From assembly GCA_964486925.1 (NCBI GenBank), contig CAZAOY010000016.1, positions 1 through 49,438 on the forward strand: a stretch of DNA of 49,438 nucleotides, given 5' to 3'. Within the stretch, counting starts at the first letter, position 1; each line of letters starts with the position of its first letter. Position numbers and translations under genes: made by a program. The notes below the pieces were generated by a model. That model saw only the letters and a list, made by a program, of their open reading frames with translations. It was not told where the DNA came from and did not search any database. Of the stretch, positions 41,844 to 49,438 are shown piece after piece. The stretch comes from CAZAOY01 sp964486925. GTDB lineage: Bacteria; Bacillota; Clostridia; Oscillospirales; Ruminococcaceae.

Positions 41844-43934
41844 TTATCGTACAAATCCGCATTTTTCATTAGAGCAGTACTCCTTCTCTGCCTTGCCGCT
41901 CTTTTTAAGCATGGTACTCTGGCATTTCGGACACTTCTCTATAGTCGGGGTATCCCATGTCATAAATCCACAGGTTGGGTTGTTCTCGCAACCAAAATAT
42001 TTTCTACCCTTTTTAGACTTTAACTCGTGTATCTTTCCACCGCATAACGGGCAACTACCCGACGCTTCCTTAGCAAGCTTTTTAATGTTGCGACACTCAG
42101 GAAACCCAGGGCACGCAAGGAATTTACCGTACTTACCAAGCTTTACCACCATGTTTTTACCACAGTTTTCGCAGATAACATCGGTTACCTCGTCTGGTAT
42201 CTTAATCTTCTCTCCCCCGATGGTTTCCTCCGCCTTCTCTAGTTTTTGTTTAAATGGGTCGTAAAACTCGGATATAACCGTTTTCCACTGCTTCTTACCT
42301 TCCTCAACGGTGTCTAAATCCTCCTCCATCTTAGCGGTAAAGCTAACGTCTACTATGCTATCAAAGTTCTCCTCCATTAGCTCGGTGGTAACCTCTCCTA
42401 GAAAGGTAGGCTTTAACTGTTTTAACTCACGTTCTACATAGTTTCTAGCCATAATTGTGGTTATAGTTGGAGCGTAGGTGCTAGGTCGTCCTATACCGTT
42501 TTCTTCCATAGTTTTAATAAGGGTCGCTTCAGTGTAACGTGGTGGTGGTTGGGTAAAATGTTGGCTTGGGGTAATGCTGTTCACCTTTAACTTTTCGCCC
42601 TTTGTAATAGGCGGTAGCACCGTAGCTAAAACCTGCTTTTCGTCGGTCTTTTCCTCGTATAGCACGGTAAAACCGTTAAAGGTCATGGTGTATCCGCTTG
42701 CTTTAAAGTTGTGATTGTTTACCTCAATATCCGCCGAAACGGTATCATATAAAGCACTCGCCATCTGGCTTGCCATAAACCGCTCCCAAACTAGCTTATA
42801 CAGCTTAAACTGGTCGGCGGTAAGGCTTGCTTTAATCTGGGCAGGGGTAATCTCCGGTAGTGATGGTCTTATCGCTTCATGCCCGTCCTGAGCGCCCTTT
42901 TTGGATTTATATTCTCGTGGTACAGCGGGTAGGTACTGCTCGCCAAAGGTGTCGCTAATATACTGACGTGCCACCTGCTTTGCCTCATCCGAGATACGAA
43001 GTGAGTCGGTTCTCATATAGGTGATTAACCCTGTTGTACCAATCCCCGAAACATCCACCCCTTCATAAAGCTCCTGTGCCGCCTTCATGGTGCGCTTAGA
43101 CTGGAATCCTAACCGTCTTGAAGCTTCCTGCTGTAGCGTTGAGGTGATAAACGGTGGTGCAGGGCTTTTTTGCCTAGTCCCCTTCTTTACTCCTGTAACG
43201 ATAAAGTCTTTATCCTTAATCTGTGAAAGGATATCGTTTGCCTGTTCCTCGCTTGCTACCTCAACCTTTTTGCCGTTTTGTCCGTAATACTTAGCTATAA
43301 ATGCCTTTTTTGAGGAGGCGGCGATTAAGCTGGCTTCGATATTCCAGTACTCCTGCGGTACAAAGCCTTTAATCTCCTTCTCACGGTCAACGATAAGCTT
43401 TACCGCAACCGACTGCACCCGCCCCGCTGACAGACCGGATTTAACCCTCTTCCACAAAAACGGGCTGATTTTATAACCAACCAATCTATCCAGTACCCGC
43501 CTTGCCTGCTGTGCATCCACTAGATCCATGTCAATTTTACGTGGGTTTGCCATACCGTTCTTAACGCCGCTTTTGGTAATCTCGTTAAAGGTAACACGAT
43601 TTTCTTTATCTACATCCACCCCTAAAAGATTTGCGAGATGCCACGATATCGCCTCTCCCTCACGATCGGGGTCGGTTGCAAGGTAGATCTTGCTACAGCC
43701 TTTAGCCGCCGCCTTTAGTTTTTTAATATGTTCAGATTGCTTCCTTATATTAATGTACTTAGGTTCAAAGTTATTCTCGGTATCCACCCCTAATGTGCTT
43801 TTAGGTAGATCCCTAATATGTCCCATAGAAGCGGTAACCTCGTAACCCTTTCCAAGATACTTTTTAATGGTCTTTGCCTTAGCGGGCGATTCCACTATAA
43901 CCAGCTTTTTATTTGATGTTTCAGCCTTTGCCAT
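41844..43934 (-). CDS. topA: DNA topoisomerase I
   Basis: This 696-aa type IA topoisomerase relaxes negative supercoils. The Toprim domain shows V-E-S-P-A-K-A-K-T-I and D-P-D-R-E-G-E, and the active-site Tyr lies in G-L-I-T-Y-M-R-T-D-S. Three C-terminal zinc fingers follow (after residue 580), all with four cysteines. The start at 43934 (M-A-K-A-E-T) fits the family. The bases before it are a repeat shared with nadD, including a 28-codon ORF that ends 2 bp before this ATG. Confidence 0.97.
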   Translation of the reverse strand: MAKAETSNKKLVIVESPAKAKTIKKYLGKGYEVTASMGHIRDLPKSTLGVDTENNFEPKYINIRKQSEHIKKLKAAAKGCSKIYLATDPDREGEAISWHLANLLGVDVDKENRVTFNEITKSGVKNGMANPRKIDMDLVDAQQARRVLDRLVGYKISPFLWKRVKSGLSAGRVQSVAVKLIVDREKEIKGFVPQEYWNIEASLIAASSKKAFIAKYYGQNGKKVEVASEEQANDILSQIKDKDFIVTGVKKGTRQKSPAPPFITSTLQQEASRRLGFQSKRTMKAAQELYEGVDVSGIGTTGLITYMRTDSLRISDEAKQVARQYISDTFGEQYLPAVPREYKSKKGAQDGHEAIRPSLPEITPAQIKASLTADQFKLYKLVWERFMASQMASALYDTVSADIEVNNHNFKASGYTMTFNGFTVLYEEKTDEKQVLATVLPPITKGEKLKVNSITPSQHFTQPPPRYTEATLIKTMEENGIGRPSTYAPTITTIMARNYVERELKQLKPTFLGEVTTELMEENFDSIVDVSFTAKMEEDLDTVEEGKKQWKTVISEFYDPFKQKLEKAEETIGGEKIKIPDEVTDVICENCGKNMVVKLGKYGKFLACPGFPECRNIKKLAKEASGSCPLCGGKIHELKSKKGRKYFGCENNPTCGFMTWDTPTIEKCPKCQSTMLKKSGKAEKEYCSNEKCGFVR

Positions 43935-44031
43935 TATTATGACCATGCTCCAAGCGAACACAAAACGGTATTAATAACCGCATGGTCTCGTACGGAGTTT
44001 CCTTTCATTTTTATGTTTTTCATACTCTCCT
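43932..44031 (-). repeat. Leader repeat, copy 2 (before topA)
   Basis: This is the second copy of the roughly 100-bp element described before nadD. In this copy GACCATGC and GCATGGTC form a perfect 8-bp inverted repeat flanking CGGTTATTAATACCG, so the RNA could fold into a long hairpin. The nadD copy has lost two of these pairs. Confidence 0.88.
43937..44023 (-). CDS. Leader ORF immediately before topA
   Basis: The ATG at 44023 follows AGGAGG at 5-nt spacing, the best ribosome binding site in the region. The 28-codon frame ends in C-S-L-G-A-W-S-stop, 2 bp before the topA ATG, which fits translational coupling. topA itself has only a GGAG at 13 nt. The peptide is not alike in sequence to the nadD leader ORF, because a 2-bp difference shifts the frame. 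Confidence 0.4.
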   Translation of the reverse strand: MKNIKMKGNSVRDHAVINTVLCSLGAWS

Positions 44032-44075
44032 CCTAATATCTGTCAAAGTAGAAGTGCGTAACCTTTCTACAATAA

Positions 44076-45299
44076 TTATCTACTATATCTTGATCCGCTG
44101 TGTGAGCGTACTACCCCTAACAGCTCCATCTCGTTTAACTGTGATATCACCTCGGTAGCTTTAATCCCTGTATTCATTACAATCTCATCTATTGAAAGCG
44201 GCTGTCCTGTTAGGATGTCGTATATCGTCCTTTGCTGTGGTGTCAGCTCCTCTAGTAAGGTATTGTCAATCTCTTTTGGAGTAGGCTTTTCCTTTACTAG
44301 CGGTACAAATTCGTCCTTGTAATAGTTTTCCTCACTGCTGTCACTACTATCTAGCTTCATCTTAAGTACTTTGTTCTCTAGTCTGCTCTCATATAGCTTG
44401 TTAGCTAAATGCTCCTCATATTCGGTTGAGTAACATGCGTTTAGTATATCCTGTGCGGCATACACCGGGATTGCTCCGTCACGAAGGTACTTAACCACCC
44501 CCGCAAGCCTGTCATCAAAGATATCGTTTGGGGGCAGACAGAATATCTCCTTGCCTTGATCTAAAGCGATAGACGCGGTTATAAGAGAGCCACTTTTATC
44601 AGCCGCTTGGGTTACAAACACCCCAGTCGATAGCCCCGCCATTATCCTGTTTCGCTTTGGAAAGTTTAATGGATTAGGACTTGTACCGGGCGGATATTCA
44701 CTAATAATAGCGCCCCCCTCACGAATAATCCTAACCTTTAGGTCGTGGTTTGGCTTAGGATAATCCACATCCACCCCACAGCCTAAAACCCCTACAGTCG
44801 CTCCAAACTTATCAACCGCCGCCCTATGCGCTACTCCATCAATCCCTACCGCACATCCACTTACAATGGTAATCCCCTGCTTTACAAGCTCCTGACAGAT
44901 AATCCTTGTAGCGTTCTCACAGTAACTTGTAGGCTTTCTCGTACCCACCACCGTTATCATAACAGGGTCGTTAAGACAGTGCAGGTTTCCAATGCCATAC
45001 AACACAAGCGGAGGATCATAGATGTCCTTTAACCGCTTAGGGTATAATCCACTCTCAAATGAGATAATCCTAATCCTCTTGTTTTGGCATTTAGTATATA
45101 TCTGCTGTGATAGTTCTAATCTCTTGTTCATTAGCCTATTTATTATATGCGACGTTACTCCCTCTATCCCCAGAAAATCCTCACGATTTGCTAAAAAGAT
45201 ATCCTTTGCTGTAACAAACTGTCTAAGCAGTGTAACACCAAGGTTGCAGTTGCCATCCAAAGCGTGGCTTAACCAGATGTAATATAATTCGTTGTTCAT
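44076..45299 (-). CDS. dprA: DNA-processing protein DprA
   Basis: This 407-aa Rossmann-fold protein loads RecA on incoming single-stranded DNA during transformation. It shows V-V-G-T-R-K-P-T-S-Y, S-G-C-A-V-G-I-D-G-V-A-H, S-E-Y-P-P-G-T-S-P and F-P-K-R-N-R-I-M-A-G-L-S. A C-terminal winged helix (about 350-405) is present. The topA gene follows downstream, as in many Firmicutes. No com genes are in the window, so competence cannot be judged. Confidence 0.96.
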   Translation of the reverse strand: MNNELYYIWLSHALDGNCNLGVTLLRQFVTAKDIFLANREDFLGIEGVTSHIINRLMNKRLELSQQIYTKCQNKRIRIISFESGLYPKRLKDIYDPPLVLYGIGNLHCLNDPVMITVVGTRKPTSYCENATRIICQELVKQGITIVSGCAVGIDGVAHRAAVDKFGATVGVLGCGVDVDYPKPNHDLKVRIIREGGAIISEYPPGTSPNPLNFPKRNRIMAGLSTGVFVTQAADKSGSLITASIALDQGKEIFCLPPNDIFDDRLAGVVKYLRDGAIPVYAAQDILNACYSTEYEEHLANKLYESRLENKVLKMKLDSSDSSEENYYKDEFVPLVKEKPTPKEIDNTLLEELTPQQRTIYDILTGQPLSIDEIVMNTGIKATEVISQLNEMELLGVVRSHSGSRYSR

Positions 45300-45388
45300 A
45301 CTGTAACCATCCCTTTGTTAAAATTTGTGGTTGGAATCGATTATAATTCTGCTAATAAATGGAAGCGGTTAGAGATACAGTCCCTACC

Positions 45389-46222
45389 CTATCTGGTTAT
45401 CTCCCAGATTACAATACAAGAAGAGATTGCGGCATTCAAGCTGTTTGCATCCCCCTTCATCTTAATGGTAACCGACTCTGTGCAGGCTTTAATATACCCT
45501 TCATCCAGTCCGTTACCCTCGTTACCAATAAGCACTACAACGCTGTCTTTACATTCAAGCTCTGTTAATGATAATGCGTCGGATGATACCACAGTAGCTA
45601 CAGTCTGTACACCTCTCTGGTTAAGCTGTGTAACTGTATCAATAACGCTCCCCACCGTGAGTATTGGTACTCTAAAGCTACTCCCCATAGTTGCACGAAG
45701 TGTCTTAGGGTTATAGATATCACAGCAGTCACTGGACAGTATAATCCCATCCATCCCTAAAGCATGTGAGGTACGTATGATTGTCCCTACGTTTCCTGTA
45801 TCCTGTAGTCCGCACAAAAACAGATACCTCCCCTTACTGCTAACCGAAGCAAGATCTAGGGTATTCCCGGGCTTTTTGCAGACAGCGTATATACCATATG
45901 GTGATTTAGCAGATACAAGCTTTTTCTCCACCTCTAGAGTAATTATATAGATCTCTTTTGCGCTAATTCCTAGCGTTTGAAATTGTTTTTCTATCGAATG
46001 CGGACATCTTTTAATGTAACTATCCGACACAAAAACCATCTCAACCATAACATTAGCCTTAGCCGCCTCGATAAGCAGCTTCTCACCCTCGATAACAAAG
46101 GAGTTAGTTCTATCTCTATAGGATTTGCTATCATAAAGCTTTACATAATCCTTAATTTTTTTGTTATCCTTTGACGTTATAGCGGGTATATCATACCCAG
46201 TAACATTTTCTTTGCTATCCAA
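45389..46222 (-). CDS. SpoU/TrmH family RNA 2'-O-methyltransferase
   Basis: This 277-aa SPOUT methyltransferase has an N-terminal substrate-binding domain (about 15-95; F-V-I-E-G-E-K-L-L) and the catalytic knot with L-C-G-L-Q-D-T-G-N-V-G-T-I-I-R, L-I-G-N-E-G-N-G-L and N-A-A-I-S. It most likely methylates rRNA. The start is taken as TTG at 46222, because GGAGG lies 7 nt upstream and the upstream ATG at 46246 lies before and out of reach of that site. It lies downstream of rplT in an order common in Clostridia. Confidence 0.92.
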   Translation of the reverse strand: MDSKENVTGYDIPAITSKDNKKIKDYVKLYDSKSYRDRTNSFVIEGEKLLIEAAKANVMVEMVFVSDSYIKRCPHSIEKQFQTLGISAKEIYIITLEVEKKLVSAKSPYGIYAVCKKPGNTLDLASVSSKGRYLFLCGLQDTGNVGTIIRTSHALGMDGIILSSDCCDIYNPKTLRATMGSSFRVPILTVGSVIDTVTQLNQRGVQTVATVVSSDALSLTELECKDSVVVLIGNEGNGLDEGYIKACTESVTIKMKGDANSLNAAISSCIVIWEITR

Positions 46223-46259
46223 AACTGCACCTCCATATGGATACATTTAACAATACAGA

Positions 46260-46297
46260 AAAAACGCAAAACTCGCCCGAACAACATGATCGGGCGA
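46260..46297 (-). terminator. Terminator after rplT
   Basis: TCGCCCGA (46273-46280) pairs with TCGGGCGA (46290-46297); on the minus strand it is followed by GTTTTGCG and a run of six T. Confidence 0.85.
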
Positions 46298-46308
46298 TAT
46301 TTTTAGTC

Positions 46309-46668
46309 TTATTTAGCTAAAGCTTGTTTTGCTTTATCGCAGATAGTTGTAAATGTTGCTTCATCGTTAATAGCAATTTCTGATAACATCTTTCTATTTA
46401 GAGTTATCCCTGCCTTCTTAAGCCCGTTCATGAAGGTAGAGTAGTTCATACCATTCATCTTGCAAGCCGCAGAGATTCTAGTTATCCATAGTTGTCTAAA
46501 GTTACGCTTTTTCTGTTTACGTCCAATATATGCATATTGTCCAGATTTCATTACAGCTTCTTTTGCTGTTTTAAATAGCTTACTTTTTCCGCCCCAATAA
46601 CCCTTTGCAAGCTTTAATACTTTATTTCTTCTCTTACGAGTAGCTAACGCTCCTTTAACACGAGCCAT
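46309..46668 (-). CDS. rplT: 50S ribosomal protein L20
   Basis: This 119-aa basic protein is needed for early 50S assembly, and in many bacteria it represses its own operon through the mRNA leader. It shows M-A-R-V-K-G-A, R-R-N-K-V-L-K-L-A-K-G-Y, R-K-Q-K-K-R-N-F-R-Q-L-W-I-T-R-I and N-G-L-K-K-A-G-I. It is the last gene of infC-rpmI-rplT and is followed by a terminator. GGAGG lies 9 nt upstream of the ATG. Confidence 0.98.
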   Translation of the reverse strand: MARVKGALATRKRRNKVLKLAKGYWGGKSKLFKTAKEAVMKSGQYAYIGRKQKKRNFRQLWITRISAACKMNGMNYSTFMNGLKKAGITLNRKMLSEIAINDEATFTTICDKAKQALAK

Positions 46669-46730
46669 ACCTAATTACCTCCGTTTTTATTATTTAAGCT
46701 CTACTGCTTGTCATTCCTACCGAATAATCC

Positions 46731-46928
46731 TTATTTATATGGGATTAACAGTTTTACTACCGGTGCATTTGAGAAATCAGCAAAAGCACCCTTACGTAGA
46801 CGTCTTTTACGTTTTGTAGTCTTTTTATTTAGGATATGTCGTCTGTTAGCGTGTGTCATCTTAACCTTACCATTTTTAGTTAAGCTAAAGCGTTTCTTCG
46901 CCCCGCTGTGTGTCTTCATCTTTGGCAT
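46731..46928 (-). CDS. rpmI: 50S ribosomal protein L35
   Basis: This 65-aa basic protein is typical of bL35: M-P-K-M-K-T-H-S-G-A-K-K-R-F at the start and R-R-L-R-K-G near the end. It is the middle gene of the infC-rpmI-rplT operon, with GGAGG upstream of the ATG. Confidence 0.97.
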   Translation of the reverse strand: MPKMKTHSGAKKRFSLTKNGKVKMTHANRRHILNKKTTKRKRRLRKGAFADFSNAPVVKLLIPYK

Positions 46929-46970
46929 TGTAGTTATCCTCCTTGCATTTTTTAATCACTTAGAACCCTC

Positions 46971-47000
46971 GCCCGATAATAAAGTAGAGATACATCGGGC
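46971..47000 (-). other. Stem-loop between infC and rpmI
   Basis: GCCCGAT (46971-46977) pairs with ATCGGGC (46994-47000). There is no T-run on the minus strand, so it is not an intrinsic terminator. It shares the GCCCGA core with the hairpin after rplT. A processing or regulatory role is possible. Confidence 0.5.
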
Positions 47001-47040
47001 AAAAATCCCTTCTGTAAATACTATCGCACAGCATTATATG

Positions 47041-47562
47041 CTAATTTACAGTTTTCGAGGTAATAAACATAGTCATCCCTCTACCTTCCATCTTAGGTTG
47101 CTTGTCAATGGTGCCCTCTTCTAAGCAAGCTTCTTTAAATCGCTCTAATAAAGCCACACCAATCTGTGGGTGCATCATCTCTCTGCCCCTAAAACGCACT
47201 GTAACCTTAACCTTGTTACCCGCCTTTAGAAACTTGATAGCACTACTGGTCTTGGTGTTAAAATCGTGAGTATCAATATTAAGTGACATTCTAATCTCCT
47301 TAATATCAACGGTTTTTTGATTTTTCTTAGCTTCTTTGCCACGTTTAGCCTGCTCAAACCGATACTTACCGTAATCCATTATCTTGCATACAGGCGGCAC
47401 ACCATTAGGCGCAATCTTTACTAAATCCAAACCTTCTTCTGTAGCTAGCCTTTGCGCCTCTCTCGAAGCCATAATACCAAGCGGACTACCGTCCGAACCA
47501 ACTAGTCGAATTTCCTTATCACGAATTTCTTCATTGATCTGCAATTCATTATTCTTGCTAAT
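47041..47562 (-). CDS. infC: Translation initiation factor IF-3 (ATT start)
   Basis: This 173-aa factor keeps ribosomal subunits apart and checks the start codon. N domain: I-N-E-E-I-R-D-K-E-I-R-L-V, then Y-G-K-Y-R-F-E-Q linker, and C domain with K-V-T-V-R-F-R-G-R-E-M and P-K-M-E-G-R-G-M. The start is the rare ATT at 47562, with GGAGG 9 nt upstream and the family N terminus beginning there. The ATG at 47583 lies before the ribosome binding site. IF-3 rejects ATT starts, so this gives the known negative feedback of infC genes. Confidence 0.96.
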   Translation of the reverse strand: MSKNNELQINEEIRDKEIRLVGSDGSPLGIMASREAQRLATEEGLDLVKIAPNGVPPVCKIMDYGKYRFEQAKRGKEAKKNQKTVDIKEIRMSLNIDTHDFNTKTSSAIKFLKAGNKVKVTVRFRGREMMHPQIGVALLERFKEACLEEGTIDKQPKMEGRGMTMFITSKTVN

Positions 47563-47720
47563 AAGTAAGCACCTCCAAAACATATTAAAAATGGGCGTAA
47601 AGCTAGCTTACACCCAATAAAATACAAACAAAAACGGCGTTTCACACCTACTTTGTCATATACTATTGACCTATTTGACTAATTCGCCAACAGGTGAAAG
47701 CGTTGCTTTACTTTGTTTTA
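47563..47720 (-). promoter_or_regulatory. infC operon leader with attenuator hairpin (L20/IF-3 leader type)
   Basis: The transcript leader of about 155 nt contains a hairpin GGGTGTAAGC/GCTTTACGCCC (47593-47615) followed by ATTTTT, which is an intrinsic terminator just before the infC ribosome binding site. Upstream, TTTCACCT and AGGTGTGAAA can pair, which gives an alternative long-range stem. This layout fits the L20-responsive leader known upstream of infC in Bacillus; the assignment is by position and fold only. Confidence 0.75.
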
Positions 47721-47727
47721 CCTGCTT

Positions 47728-47756
47728 ATTATAACACATCATCCACCCATTGTCAA
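47728..47756 (-). promoter_or_regulatory. Consensus sigma-A promoter of infC operon
   Basis: On the minus strand TTGACA (47756-47751) and TATAAT (47733-47728) have a 17-bp spacer, both perfect. Confidence 0.93.
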
Positions 47757-47824
47757 GTGTTTTTTTGATGATATATTATTTTTCTTAAAATAATTAGTTA
47801 TAAGATATTAATTAGCAATTATCC

Positions 47825-47853
47825 TTGACTTTCACCCGCAAAAGTGCTAGACT
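47825..47853 (+). promoter_or_regulatory. Promoter of ribokinase gene
   Basis: TTGACT (47825-47830) and TAGACT (47848-47853) with a 17-bp spacer; the start codon at 47879 follows closely, so the leader is very short. Confidence 0.65.
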
Positions 47854-47878
47854 TATTATGAAATGGAGGTATGTTATT

Positions 47879-48784
47879 ATGAATGTTTTAGTAGTAGGAA
47901 GCATTAATATGGATATGGTGATAAAAACCCCTCGACTTCCAAAGCTTGGTGAAACGCTTACCGGAAGCGGATTTGATACCATCCCAGGGGGTAAGGGAGC
48001 AAACCAAGCAGTAGCGCTTGGAAAGCTTAGCGAAGGTAACAGTAATATCTCGATGGTCGGTTGCGTGGGGGACGACATCTACGCTGACAGGCTAATAGAA
48101 AATCTGTCACAAAATCATGTAAACGTAAGCGGGGTTACAAAAGTAGCCACTAACAGCGGTGTGGCGGTAATTACAGTCTGCGGCGGGGATAACCATATTA
48201 TCCTTGACGCAGGGGCTAACAATGCGCTTTCGGTGGAGGTTATACAATCTCATAAGGATATTATAGAATGGTCGGATATAGTTCTGTTACAGCTTGAGGT
48301 TCCGATGGAAACGGTAGTATACACCGCAAAGCTCGCTAAAAGCCTTGACAAGAAGGTTGTGCTAAACCCTGCACCTATGACAGATCTGCCGGACGAGCTT
48401 ATGTCAAATGTTGACATCTTTGTGCCAAACGAGCATGAAGCATCCATCTTCCTAAACCGTGAGATTAACGATGTAGAACAAGCTAAGTCGGCAATCCTTA
48501 CTATCCTAGAGAAAGGAATCGACTGCTGTATCATTACACTTGGCAAAAACGGTTGTGTCTATAACGATAACAAGGAGGTATACCATGAGCCTGTTGTGCC
48601 TGTGAAGGTTGTGGACACCACCGCCGCAGGGGACAGCTTTATTGCGGGCGTTATTACTGGGCTAGCTATGGGTAAATCTATGGGCGAAAGCGTTAAATTT
48701 GCCACAAAGGTATCCTCCATTACCGTAAGCCGATTTGGAGCGAGCAGTTCATTACCAACACTACAGGAAGTGTTAGAGCTATAG
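47879..48784 (+). CDS. rbsK: Ribokinase (PfkB family)
   Basis: This 301-aa sugar kinase phosphorylates D-ribose at O5. It shows V-V-G-S-I-N-M-D at the start, P-G-G-K-G-A-N-Q-A near 40, N-P-A-P, V-P-N-E-H-E-A and the catalytic D-T-T-A-A-G-D-S-F-I-A-G with the base Asp. The start at 47879 has GGAGGT 8 nt upstream; a longer in-frame ATG at 47825 lies within the promoter. No ribose transporter is next to it, so a nucleoside-salvage role is equally possible. Confidence 0.92.
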   Translation: MNVLVVGSINMDMVIKTPRLPKLGETLTGSGFDTIPGGKGANQAVALGKLSEGNSNISMVGCVGDDIYADRLIENLSQNHVNVSGVTKVATNSGVAVITVCGGDNHIILDAGANNALSVEVIQSHKDIIEWSDIVLLQLEVPMETVVYTAKLAKSLDKKVVLNPAPMTDLPDELMSNVDIFVPNEHEASIFLNREINDVEQAKSAILTILEKGIDCCIITLGKNGCVYNDNKEVYHEPVVPVKVVDTTAAGDSFIAGVITGLAMGKSMGESVKFATKVSSITVSRFGASSSLPTLQEVLEL

Positions 48785-48861
48785 TATAAAGAACACGGCG
48801 AGCCGTGTCCCCTACCCACTTGATACGGCTATGCTTGCAACCTATACCGCATACCAGCATG

Positions 48862-49438
48862 CTACCTAGACCTTGTGCGTTTAAGATAGATCCCGCTTAC
48901 GGTTAGCAGTACTGCAATAAGCGACACAAATATTATTACAATGTAACTACAACATCGGTAGAAAAACTCTAGCGGGAACATGTTTATCATTACACTAACC
49001 TCGGGGTCTAACATCCATAGGTCATTGCTAAACGCCAACAGATGAAACTGCACCCAAAACCAATCAAAATTTAGGTATATTACCACCCCAATGACCGCGG
49101 CTACTACAAAAAAAGCCGCCGCCGTTACAATGTTGCTTTTGCATAGATATCTAACCCCCGCCCGCTTATACCTTAACAAGATAAGCACAAATGAACCAAC
49201 CGCCACCGCTAAAAGTATCCAGATCACCCTAATCAGTAGCGAAAATAGCTTGACCACATCTACCATGTGTTCCTTCTCTCTACTGTCAAAAACCTGCCTA
49301 ACCTCACCCTTTACCGTTGCGGTCATATCAAGGTTATCCCGCTTACCTGCAAGATAATCGATAAGATTAGAGGTTATAACCGACAGCTCGGTAAGCGACA
49401 CCCCCGTTGCCTCGTCCGAACGGTTTGTGCTATACTGG
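48862..49438 (-). CDS. TIGR01906-type integral membrane protein, C-terminal part
   Basis: The frame is open to the right edge, so the N terminus is outside the window. The visible 191 residues include S-L-T-E-L, a soluble part with D-S-R-E-K-E-H-M-V-D-V, three or four membrane segments, and F-H-L-L-A-F-S-N-D-L-W-M-L-D-P, which I recognise from the TIGR01906 family. Function is unknown. It converges with the ribokinase gene. A GTG at 49401 is an unlikely start, since coding sequence continues upstream. Confidence 0.85.
   Translation of the reverse strand, partial: QYSTNRSDEATGVSLTELSVITSNLIDYLAGKRDNLDMTATVKGEVRQVFDSREKEHMVDVVKLFSLLIRVIWILLAVAVGSFVLILLRYKRAGVRYLCKSNIVTAAAFFVVAAVIGVVIYLNFDWFWVQFHLLAFSNDLWMLDPEVSVMINMFPLEFFYRCCSYIVIIFVSLIAVLLTVSGIYLKRTRSR

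Noticed and set aside
46223..46246. ATG at 46246 as start of the RNA methyltransferase
   Set aside because: The GGAGG site lies after this ATG and is correctly spaced for TTG at 46222.
47563..47583. ATG at 47583 as infC start
   Set aside because: It precedes the ribosome binding site and would add seven residues not seen in IF-3; ATT at 47562 fits both.

Overview
The window is chromosomal DNA of a low-to-moderate GC Firmicute, most likely a member of the class Clostridia. Evidence for this is the gene order (infC-rpmI-rplT-RNA methyltransferase; rnc-radical SAM-smc-ftsY; efp with a CD1247-type gene, an aminopeptidase P and aroQ), strong AAAGGAGG-type ribosome binding sites, sigma-A promoters with 17-bp spacers and an ATT-initiated infC. 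No phage, transposase or CRISPR array was seen. About three quarters of the genes lie on the minus strand.

Layout. Positions 1-412 hold the N-terminal part of a collagen-like Gly-X-Y repeat protein cut by the window edge. 746-4128 is a two-gene operon pairing a membrane GGDEF/EAL protein with a XylF-like sugar-binding lipoprotein. 4147-5786 is an aldo/keto reductase with ferredoxin domain plus MerR regulator, behind a 19-bp-spacer MerR-type promoter. 5904-9120 holds tRNA-Arg(CCT), an NhaC-type antiporter and tsaD. 9140-14116 holds a URO-D-fold protein, an AraC regulator and a BtuFCD-like importer. 14347-15690 is a secreted SGNH/GDSL hydrolase, and 16078-18557 is copZ-copA. 18649-22519 runs from a zinc-ribbon protein and efp through pepP and aroQ to an endonuclease IV-like gene. 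22512-25813 holds yqeG and an unusual cluster: CrtO-like acyltransferase, CrtQ-like glycosyltransferase, a 56-aa membrane ORF and a Rieske oxygenase.

From rpsU (26006) to infC (47562) the window is mostly housekeeping: leuS, rsfS, an LCP cell-wall ligase, yqeK, nadD, yhbY, rdgB, ftsY, smc, a radical SAM gene, rnc, plsX, trmFO, topA, dprA, an rRNA methyltransferase, rplT, rpmI and infC. At the right edge are a divergent ribokinase gene and a partial TIGR01906-type membrane protein.

The least explained signals are these: (1) the Rieske / CrtQ-like / CrtO-like cluster without any carotenoid synthesis genes; (2) a roughly 100-bp leader repeated in front of nadD and topA, each copy holding a small ORF with its own ribosome binding site; (3) a long dyad that would hide the araC ribosome binding site only in read-through transcripts; (4) the orphan sugar-binding protein coupled to a c-di-GMP protein; (5) tandem copies of the aroQ 3' end. 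All functions are read from the sequence and from recognised family motifs; no database search was run.
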